23,196 nt of DNA, from positions 1 through 23,196 of the IMG/VR virus record IMGVR_UViG_3300050020_000077; one strand, given 5' to 3'. Origin of the DNA: a virus. The number at the start of each line of letters is the position of its first letter. The first letter of the stretch is position 1. The position numbers and the translations under genes are program-made. Below are positions 13,439 through 20,242 of this stretch, piece by piece. Below the pieces are notes generated by a model. It saw nothing but the letters and a program-made list of their open reading frames with translations. It did no database searches and was not told the DNA's origin.

Positions 13439-13795
13439 ATGTCGGAAACCGAAGTCGTGGAAAACGTCATCACCCTCAAGAACGGCGCCACCCTCACCAT
13501 CCTCCCCCTCCTGCGCGGCAAGCGCAAGGAAGCCCTCCGCAACCTTGAGAAGCGCGGCATCTATCCGTCCGTGACGGACATGCGCGTTCTCAACGGCATC
13601 GAACTTCAGACCGAACTCGCGTTCGTGTGCTGGAGCGAATACAAGCGGATCGACGGCACCTGTGCCTCCGACAAGGAACGGCGCAAGGCCCTCGACGAGG
13701 CGGGCGACGTCCTCACGGACATGATCGTCCAGCGCGCGACGAAGTTGGCGGAAGTCTTCGGCGCCGCGTGGGAGATCGAGGAAAAAAACTCCTAG
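13439..13795 (+). CDS. Tail assembly chaperone, lambda gpG-like
   Basis: This 118-residue zero-frame product lies between the tube and tape-measure genes, where long-tailed phages encode a pair of chaperones that coat the tape measure before tube assembly. It is small and charged, beginning with a short beta part (ENVITLKNGATLTILPLLRG) and then mainly helical (residues 28-115), as in known G-type proteins. Its last codons are GAA AAA AAC TCC TAG, so the slippery heptamer A AAA AAC lies just before the stop codon. Most ribosomes would terminate at TAG 13793-13795 and make G; a minority would shift -1 and make G-T. Confidence 0.85.
   Translation: MSETEVVENVITLKNGATLTILPLLRGKRKEALRNLEKRGIYPSVTDMRVLNGIELQTELAFVCWSEYKRIDGTCASDKERRKALDEAGDVLTDMIVQRATKLAEVFGAAWEIEEKNS
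13783..13789 (+). other. -1 programmed frameshift site (A AAA AAC) between G and T
   Basis: The heptamer A AAA AAC is in the correct phase relative to the G frame (codons GAA AAA AAC). After a -1 slip the ribosome reads CTC CTA GAG and continues in the open T frame. Seven nucleotides downstream, GGTCGC (13797-13802) pairs with GCGACC (13823-13828), a 6-bp stem at the usual distance for a stimulatory structure. The zero-frame stop lies in the spacer. The site, spacing and gene context match lambda G/GT-type frameshifting. Confidence 0.88.
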
Positions 13796-14208
13796 AGGTC
13801 GCATGTCGTGAGTGGCGTGCAGGCGACCCTAAACTACCAAAAGACTGTGCCGCTTGCCATCAGGCCGGGCGCCTATGGTTCATGCGCGAGTACGCCGTCG
13901 AGCCACAGAAGCCAATCTGCAAGGTCACAAAGGGCGAGTGCGCCTGGGAGTGCAAGGCCAAGAAGCCTCTCACCCTCAATGCCCTCGACGCCTGGGAACT
14001 TTACTGCGCCTGTCAGACCCAATGGCGCACCGGCTTCTCCGGCGCGACCGGGCTCGACTACGCCTCCGTCCTCACCGTCGCCGAACGCATGGACCCCCCT
14101 ATCGTCCTCACGCCGCGGGTCTTCGACCTCCTGCGGCTCATCGAAGCCAAGCGCCTCGTCATCTGGTCGGACGAGCGCAAGGCCCTAGAAGCGAAGAACA
14201 AGAAGTGA
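13789..14208 (+). CDS. T extension of the G-T tail assembly chaperone (made by -1 frameshift)
   Basis: This segment is the T part of a 256-residue G-T fusion: 117 residues from the G frame, then 139 residues starting LLEVACREW. It has no credible start of its own; the frame upstream is a shadow of G. The part LYCACQTQWRTGFSGATGLDYASVL (71-95) matches the pattern of T-type proteins (DUF1799-like: Q-W-R-x-G-x-x-G-x-x-G-L-D-Y). The preceding half holds C6, C20, C23, C44, C51 and C55, with C73 and C75 following, which suggests a zinc-binding insertion not expected in lambda T. The T part should recruit the tube protein while G binds the tape measure. The tape-measure start follows 4 nt after its stop. 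Confidence 0.83.
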   Translation, partial: LLEVACREWRAGDPKLPKDCAACHQAGRLWFMREYAVEPQKPICKVTKGECAWECKAKKPLTLNALDAWELYCACQTQWRTGFSGATGLDYASVLTVAERMDPPIVLTPRVFDLLRLIEAKRLVIWSDERKALEAKNKK

Positions 14209-14212
14209 CGCC

Positions 14213-17200
14213 ATGCCCGGTTTCGTAGAAGAAATTCTCCTCAACCTCGGCGGCACCGCCGTCGATGGGAGGGCGAAGGCCGGGCTTGACTCGACGAGCG
14301 ATGCGCTCGTCAAGATCGCCGACAAGCTCGCGGCGTTCGTCACGGTCGGGGCCGCGGCGGCGGCCATCAAAGGCATTCTCGACTCCACGTCGGCGTACGA
14401 GGACATGGCAATCACGGTGGCTGCCACGATGTCGGCGACGAACGGTTGGACCGAATCCCTCGCTATCGCCAACGATACCCTCGGCCGTCTCAAGGAGACA
14501 GCGGCGGTCTTCGGCGGTTCCACACAGACGATGGTGGACACCTTCACGACGCTCAAGCGGGTATTCGGCGGAACGTCCGACGACGCGGCCACGCTCACGG
14601 ATAGACTGGCCGCACTCGCGCGGCAGGCCGGGACCACCGCGGACACGCTCGCACAGCGCCTCGCAATGGCGGCAAACTCGGGAACCCTCATGCCGCGCGG
14701 CGCGGCGGGCATCGCACTCACCGGCCTCGGGATCGACCCGAAAGAACTCCAGTCCATGCAGGCCGCCGGGTTGGCAATGGACTACCTCAACGCGAAGATC
14801 GCCGACAACCCCGCGCTTGTCGCGGTACTCAAGAGCACGTGGAGCTACCTGGGCGCGGAGTTTGACAAGACCAAGAACTCGGCAATGGAACTTGTCGGGC
14901 AGGGCTTTGAACCCCTCAAGCAGACGCTTCGCGACCTTGAGACGCAGATGGCCGGAGTCTCGTCGCAGGACGCCTTCGCGCGGCTAAGGAACGATCTCTC
15001 TGAGTTTAGCGCGCTCATGGCGGAAATCTCCCATCCGGCAGTAACGGGAGACGGTGGCGGATTTGCTACATACTTCGACTTCCTCCTGAAGATCCTCGGC
15101 ACCGGACTTGCCGATCTAATCTTCATCGGGAAAGAACTCGGCCAAGTCATGTTCCTCATTTGGGACATGCTGACACACCCGGCCGAATATCTCGGCAGTA
15201 ACGATACGCTCCGGGCGCAGCTCGACGATATCCTCAAAATCTACCAGGATTGGCAACAAAAGCTTGTAAGGATCAAGTTTGGCGTCGGCGCCAACCCCCT
15301 CGACGCCGACAACCCGATGGCCTCCACTCCGGGCGGACAGACCCCCACAGACCCCGGTGCGGCAAAAGCACAGAACGACGTCGCCGCGCTCCAGAAGGCT
15401 TCCGACGAGTACCAGAAGATCATCGACAAGATCAACGCCATGTCGCTCGACGGGTTGTCGAAGAAGCTCGCCACGGAAAACGTCGCCATCGGCGTCGAGA
15501 TCACGAAGCTCACGGCGCAGCTCGCCACGGTCTCGAAGTCCGCGACCCCCGACCCGGCGCTCCAAAGCCAGCTCCAGAAGAACATCACGGCCCTCACGGC
15601 GAAGCAGGGCGCGAACGCGGACGCCATCAATCGCGAGGCGGCGCTCGCGCACACGAAGCGGATGGACGATCAGGCGAAGGAGCAGGACGAAATCTACGCC
15701 CTGTCGCTCACGGGGTACGCGAAGGACATGCAGGCCGCGACCGCCGCCCACGACCAAGCCACGCTGGCGAACGAGGCCGTGCTCGAAAAGTCCAAGAACG
15801 ACGCCATCACGAACGCAACCCTCATCTCGGACACGCACGCCAAGCAGCTCCTCGATGACCAGAAGTTTGCGGATGCCGAGATCCTGGTGGTCGCCAACGC
15901 ATCGGCAGCGTCGAGGGAGTTGGGGCTCACGACCGCCGCCGCGTTCAACGTTGAGACACTCAAGGCAAACGGTGACACCTACCTCTCGACGCTCGACACG
16001 CTCGCCGAGCAGATGCGCGTGGAGGCAAACAAGCTCGGCGGTCAACTGCTCGTGAACCCCGATCTCGACGCGGCGTTCAGCGCGAAATGGAAGGCAATCT
16101 TCGATGACGCCGCGTTGACGCAGGCGGCGGCAACCGCTGGAATGACCGGAGATTGGGACGCCTATTGGGCGCACGAGCAAATAGCAATCAAGAACGGAAC
16201 GGAGACATGGTCCGAGGGGCTCGGGAAGATGGCGACCGATCAGACCAAGTGGGCCATCACGGTCGCGCAAGGGATGGAGGCGGGCTGGAATCAGATCCAG
16301 GCCGACGCCAAGACGACCGGGCAGGTTATCTCCACCGAAATGGTCTCGGCGTGGAACGCCGTGACCACCGGGATGACCGACGCCCTCAGTAACCTGATGA
16401 CGGGGCAGGGGAGCCTCGGGTCCGCCTTTACGACCATGTTCCAGGGCATCGAGAAGAGTTGGGCCGCTACGGTCACGGGAATGGTCACGGACTGGCTCCT
16501 GGGGGCGAAGAACATCGGCAACGCCGGGCCAGATGGTCCACAGGTTCCGGGCCAGCGCACGGGCGGACTCCTCGGGTCCGACACGGGGGCCTATATCGGC
16601 TTCGCGACGGCCGCGTACACGGCAGGAACCGCCGTCGCTGGCGATCTCGGCACGAACAACCAGCCCGTGACGTACAACGGGCAGACCTATGACACGAACT
16701 ACGGTGGCACGGCCACGATAGGACCCGTCCTCTCGGCGACCACGGCAATCCTCGCCGCCTCGGCCGCCTACTCGATTGCGGCCGGAATCGCCATCACGAC
16801 CGGATGGAGTCTCGTCGGCCTAATCGCCGCGGCCGCGGTCCTTCTCGTCGGCGCCATCCTTTCGGTCATCAACGGCCCGGCAGAGGGAAAGATCGGCTTC
16901 CAGGGAAGCTCGATGGCGGCTGGCGCTACCGGCCTCGGCGGGGCGGCCTACACGACCTACAGCGCGGAAGAGGGATCGCTCGCCGGAATCATGCAGGCTG
17001 GCGGAGGGACCGCCCTCAGCCTCCAGAACTCAAAGTTCTTCAATGACCCGGCGGCGTTCATCAGTCAACTGAACCTCCAGTTTCACGCCGGAAACGCCAC
17101 CGACCTCACGAAGGACATCACGGACTTTTTCTCGACCGAAATGCCGAAGCTGCTTGAGTCCTACGCCTTCGGGCAGACGCAGAACGGCTTTCTCAACTCG

Positions 17201-18946
17201 ACCACGAGCGCCGGGTCGGCTGGCATAGAAGGCATCCCGAGCTTCGTTTCCGGTAGCTTCGACCCGGGTGCACCGATTCCGGCGATGCTCGAAGGGCTCG
17301 GTTTCACGTCGGCAAAAATCACAGAGATTGCCACTCAGATCGACATGCGCGCCCCGGACGACTTTGCCAAGTACCTAGAGAACCTCCTCGGGGTCGTCGT
17401 CGGCTTCAACGCGGCGAAGGCGCAGTTCTCGAAGTCCGGCGCGACCCTCTGGAGCGATGCCGTCACGGCGGCGGCGCAGACGCCACAGGACCAGTTCGCG
17501 ACCTCGGCCGCGAACCTCACGACGATGGCAAACGCTCTCTCGGGCCTCACCGGAGACGCGCAGGTGACGGCGGCGCAAACGCTCGTCACGGCGTATCAGG
17601 CCGCGATGACCGCCGAGCAAGCCTACGTGGCGTCGCTCGTCCAGGCGGCGCAGACCTTCGAGGCACAGGCCACGGCGACCATTACTCAATTCCAGGGCGC
17701 GCTCGCGCGCAACGCCGCGATCATGGGCGGCGCGAACGCATCCGACTATGACGTCGCGACGGCCAACAATCGCCTGTGGGGCGTCGGTGTGACCGGCATT
17801 GGCGCGGACATCAACAGTTCGACGACGCTGGCCCAGGTGCAGGCGTTCTCGGCCGAGGCGATGACCGACATAAACACCCTCTTCAACGTGTGGCAGAGCC
17901 GGGCCTCCGATGCTCTCTCTCTCATGCAGAGCTTCGCCGCGATGGACTTCAATACCGGGGCGGCGGGTTCCGTTGCCAACCCCGACAACTCCGTGGCCGC
18001 GTGGGCGGCAGGGGCCATCACTCTGACGAATCAGGTTGCCGCGGCAGGGAAGCTCTCCGGGCAGGCCGAGCTTGACGCGCTCCACGCGGTCCAGACCGCG
18101 GCGGCGGCGCGCTACCAACAGGAACTCCAGTTCCTCCAAGAGATCGCGGCCAACCTCACGGCCCTGCATACCTCTATCGGACAGCAACAGGCGGACATTT
18201 CCCTGTCGCTGATGACGCCCGCCCAACAGGCCGACTACTACAAGACCCACATGGCGGCGGATTACACGGCCCTGGGCAACACGACCGATCCGAACGAGAT
18301 CGCGCGGCTGACGGCCGAGATTCAGGCAATGGCGACGTCATACTACGCCCTCTTCTCTTCTAGTGACCCAAGCCAGGGCGCCGCGGCGGCGTGGCTCACG
18401 AACTTTCTCGGGCAGGTTGACGCCGCCGCCACGGCGGCATACACGAGAATCGGGGCGGACATCACGACCGCCGCAAACATCTACGGTGCTGCGATTACGG
18501 CAGCACAGAACGCATCTATTGGCGCGTGGACAGACGCAAACACGGAGATTGGAAAGCTCTCGGACTACGTCGCGGGACTGAACACCATCGTTCACGACAA
18601 GCTCCTTCAGTTCGCCACCGACGCATCCACGGCTTTCGCGGGCCTCCCCGCGATCATCGCGGAGACAACCACGCTCTTTACGGACGTCAACGCGGCGCTC
18701 GGTGGCGGTGGCGGGAGCGGCGGAGGTGGCGGCGGCGGCAAGACGTTGATTCCCAACCTCGACACCCTCTCGACCTCGACCGCCAACGTGGGGGCCGCCT
18801 TCGACGCCTTGACGGCAAAGTTCAACGCATGGCAGGGGCCGGGCGCGAGCGCGTCGGCCACCGGCGCGGCGGCGAACATCGTGGCGGGCGCGCTCTACGC
18901 AAACCGCGCGTTCGGCTCGCGTAACTACGCGGCGACGGGGATCTGA
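14213..18946 (+). CDS. Tail tape measure protein
   Basis: The 1577-residue protein sets tail length and is ejected with DNA. It is the largest gene in the window and follows the G/T chaperone genes. The N-terminus (FVEEILLNLGG, then a helical Ala-rich stretch and AYEDMAITVAATMS) is usual for siphophage tape measures. There are hydrophobic segments at about 288-322 (FDFLLKILGTGLADLIFIG onward) and 839-887 (an Ala/Gly/Ile-rich double segment), consistent with membrane insertion on ejection. Most of the rest is Ala/Gln/Thr-rich helix. Near the C-terminus a 13-residue Gly/Ser run (1497-1509) looks like a flexible hinge. With about 0.15 nm per residue, as seen in other tape measures, the tail would be near 235 nm. 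The start is ATG 14213. Confidence 0.93.
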   Translation: MPGFVEEILLNLGGTAVDGRAKAGLDSTSDALVKIADKLAAFVTVGAAAAAIKGILDSTSAYEDMAITVAATMSATNGWTESLAIANDTLGRLKETAAVFGGSTQTMVDTFTTLKRVFGGTSDDAATLTDRLAALARQAGTTADTLAQRLAMAANSGTLMPRGAAGIALTGLGIDPKELQSMQAAGLAMDYLNAKIADNPALVAVLKSTWSYLGAEFDKTKNSAMELVGQGFEPLKQTLRDLETQMAGVSSQDAFARLRNDLSEFSALMAEISHPAVTGDGGGFATYFDFLLKILGTGLADLIFIGKELGQVMFLIWDMLTHPAEYLGSNDTLRAQLDDILKIYQDWQQKLVRIKFGVGANPLDADNPMASTPGGQTPTDPGAAKAQNDVAALQKASDEYQKIIDKINAMSLDGLSKKLATENVAIGVEITKLTAQLATVSKSATPDPALQSQLQKNITALTAKQGANADAINREAALAHTKRMDDQAKEQDEIYALSLTGYAKDMQAATAAHDQATLANEAVLEKSKNDAITNATLISDTHAKQLLDDQKFADAEILVVANASAASRELGLTTAAAFNVETLKANGDTYLSTLDTLAEQMRVEANKLGGQLLVNPDLDAAFSAKWKAIFDDAALTQAAATAGMTGDWDAYWAHEQIAIKNGTETWSEGLGKMATDQTKWAITVAQGMEAGWNQIQADAKTTGQVISTEMVSAWNAVTTGMTDALSNLMTGQGSLGSAFTTMFQGIEKSWAATVTGMVTDWLLGAKNIGNAGPDGPQVPGQRTGGLLGSDTGAYIGFATAAYTAGTAVAGDLGTNNQPVTYNGQTYDTNYGGTATIGPVLSATTAILAASAAYSIAAGIAITTGWSLVGLIAAAAVLLVGAILSVINGPAEGKIGFQGSSMAAGATGLGGAAYTTYSAEEGSLAGIMQAGGGTALSLQNSKFFNDPAAFISQLNLQFHAGNATDLTKDITDFFSTEMPKLLESYAFGQTQNGFLNSTTSAGSAGIEGIPSFVSGSFDPGAPIPAMLEGLGFTSAKITEIATQIDMRAPDDFAKYLENLLGVVVGFNAAKAQFSKSGATLWSDAVTAAAQTPQDQFATSAANLTTMANALSGLTGDAQVTAAQTLVTAYQAAMTAEQAYVASLVQAAQTFEAQATATITQFQGALARNAAIMGGANASDYDVATANNRLWGVGVTGIGADINSSTTLAQVQAFSAEAMTDINTLFNVWQSRASDALSLMQSFAAMDFNTGAAGSVANPDNSVAAWAAGAITLTNQVAAAGKLSGQAELDALHAVQTAAAARYQQELQFLQEIAANLTALHTSIGQQQADISLSLMTPAQQADYYKTHMAADYTALGNTTDPNEIARLTAEIQAMATSYYALFSSSDPSQGAAAAWLTNFLGQVDAAATAAYTRIGADITTAANIYGAAITAAQNASIGAWTDANTEIGKLSDYVAGLNTIVHDKLLQFATDASTAFAGLPAIIAETTTLFTDVNAALGGGGGSGGGGGGGKTLIPNLDTLSTSTANVGAAFDALTAKFNAWQGPGASASATGAAANIVAGALYANRAFGSRNYAATGI
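18701..18739 (+). repeat. Glycine-codon run in the tape measure gene
   Basis: Thirteen codons (five Gly, one Ser, seven Gly) form a GGN-rich tract that encodes a flexible hinge before the last 68 residues. The tract is prone to slippage, so length may vary. Confidence 0.7.
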
Positions 18947-18948
18947 CG

Positions 18949-19602
18949 ATGGCGAAGACCTTCTCGGCCAACGCCTCCGACTCCGAGTTGGTGACGTTCC
19001 TGCTTCTGGAAATCCAGTGGCCGGGCGGCACGGTGCGCTACTGCAACGCGGACCTCGACATCATGACGACCGCGGGCTACTACCCGGCGATGAGTGCGCC
19101 CTTCGCCTCGGCGTACACCTGGGACCACTCGCACCCGTTCGCCATCGCGAGCATTGACTCTACGCTCGTTGACTCGCAGGCGTCGGACACCATCACGATT
19201 GCCAACGCGGACAACCTCTTCTCGGGTGTGCTCTTCACGGGCGCGCAGCAGACCGGCTCGGTCGTGAAAATCTATGAGGCCCTATTCACGCTCGCGAACA
19301 TGAACGTCCACCCCGACGACGTGAAGCTCCTCCTGCTTTGCCGGGTTGCCGCGCTCAACCTTCCGAAGGACGACACGCACAGGGACGCCGGTATCGCGCT
19401 CGCCCCCTACTACGACTTTAACGCCCGCGTCCAGCCCGCGACGAAGCTCTCCCTCACCTGTACCGACACGTTCAAGGACCCGCTCACTTGTCAATACGCG
19501 GGCGGGGACACGTCCTGCCTTCGCACCCTCATCGCCTGTACGGCGAAGGGCAACCAACTGAACTACGGCGGCTTTCCAACGCTCGCCGCGATGAACCCTT
19601 AA
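18949..19602 (+). CDS. Minor tail protein with gpL-like cysteine C-terminus
   Basis: This 217-residue protein starts at ATG 18949, 2 nt after the tape-measure stop. The N-terminal half (FLLLEIQWPGGTVRYCNADLD onward, with SQASDTITIANADN) resembles the DUF2163/gpL beta-rich domain of distal tail proteins. The C-terminus has C171, C181, C190 and C197, and TLIACTAKGNQLNYGGFPTL (193-212). It matches the end of lambda gpL: a C-x6-C pair followed by G-x-N-x-x-x-x-G-G-F-P. In lambda gpL these four cysteines hold an iron-sulfur cluster. A similar cluster is therefore plausible here, though the spacing between the first and second pair is shorter. It likely forms the distal tail hub with the next gene product. 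TAGCTAC copy 4 follows its stop codon. Confidence 0.75.
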   Translation: MAKTFSANASDSELVTFLLLEIQWPGGTVRYCNADLDIMTTAGYYPAMSAPFASAYTWDHSHPFAIASIDSTLVDSQASDTITIANADNLFSGVLFTGAQQTGSVVKIYEALFTLANMNVHPDDVKLLLLCRVAALNLPKDDTHRDAGIALAPYYDFNARVQPATKLSLTCTDTFKDPLTCQYAGGDTSCLRTLIACTAKGNQLNYGGFPTLAAMNP

Positions 19603-19607
19603 GGGGA

Positions 19608-19614
19608 TAGCTAC
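19608..19614. promoter_or_regulatory. TAGCTAC junction motif, copy 4
   Basis: This copy starts 6 nt after the gpL-like stop codon. Unlike the other copies it lies only 1 nt before the next start (GTG 19616), so it sits between the Shine-Dalgarno-like AAGGGGA and the start codon. Confidence 0.4.
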
Positions 19615-19615
19615 C

Positions 19616-20242
19616 GTGGCAAACTTCCCCGAAGACATCATCCCAACGGTCTCGTACAAGTACGGGCTGACCTACGCGACGCTGCGCTCCACCGCGACCG
19701 TGTCCGGGGTCTCGCAGACTCGGCGCGGCCGCTTCCGCGGGCTCTTCGCGGCGTCGCTCAAGTACGAGAACTACCTAGAAGGCGACGTACAAACCCTGTG
19801 GGACTTCTACGTCGCGCAGGGAGGCGGCTTCTCGGCCTTCACGTTCACGGACTTCGCCGGGATTAGCAACTCGCCGCTTGGTATCAAGTGGCCGAAGCTC
19901 TACGTCGGAACGACAAACGGCGTCTTGACCGGATGGGATCTTCCGATGAAGAGCAGCTCCGGCTACACGACCGGCCCCTCCGGCTCCGACCCTGGCTATG
20001 GACTTTTCCGCGCGGGCACGCGCCTAGTGAGCGGCACGAGTTACACGTTCGGCTCGGCAACTGGCACGGACGGGCGCGACAAGGCCACGGGCCTCACCGC
20101 CGGGACCGCGGGCGACATCCTTGAATGGCGGGCCGTCGGGCGCGCGTGTTTCAACGTGCGCTTCGTGCGTGACGACCTCACTTTCGAGGGCTTCGTGGCG
20201 AACATGGTAAACACGGGCCTCGAAGTCGTGGAGGCGCCGTGA
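19616..20242 (+). CDS. Distal tail protein, DUF2460-type
   Basis: This 208-residue protein starts at GTG 19616, with AAGGGGA at 19601-19607 as the likely ribosome-binding site. It begins MANFPEDI and has LKYENYLEGDVQTLWDFYVAQGGGFSAFTFTDFAGI (about 48-83), where DUF2460 proteins have a W-x-F-Y-x-x-x-x-G-x-x-x-x-F-x-F-x-D pattern. FNVRFVRDDLTFEGF (179-193) fits the family ending. In gene transfer agents and siphophages of this type the protein forms the distal ring between tube and hub. It overlaps the tip gene by GTGA. Confidence 0.75.
   Translation: MANFPEDIIPTVSYKYGLTYATLRSTATVSGVSQTRRGRFRGLFAASLKYENYLEGDVQTLWDFYVAQGGGFSAFTFTDFAGISNSPLGIKWPKLYVGTTNGVLTGWDLPMKSSSGYTTGPSGSDPGYGLFRAGTRLVSGTSYTFGSATGTDGRDKATGLTAGTAGDILEWRAVGRACFNVRFVRDDLTFEGFVANMVNTGLEVVEAP

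Noticed and set aside
13627-13788. Independent start for the T frame at ATG 13627
   Set aside because: The first 50 or so residues are an Arg/Gly-rich shadow of G. A canonical slippery site explains access to the T frame better.
13846-13860. C-x-x-C-H heme-binding motif in the T extension
   Set aside because: The protein is cytoplasmic with no export signal, and the other cysteines nearby suggest a zinc site, so a c-type heme is improbable.
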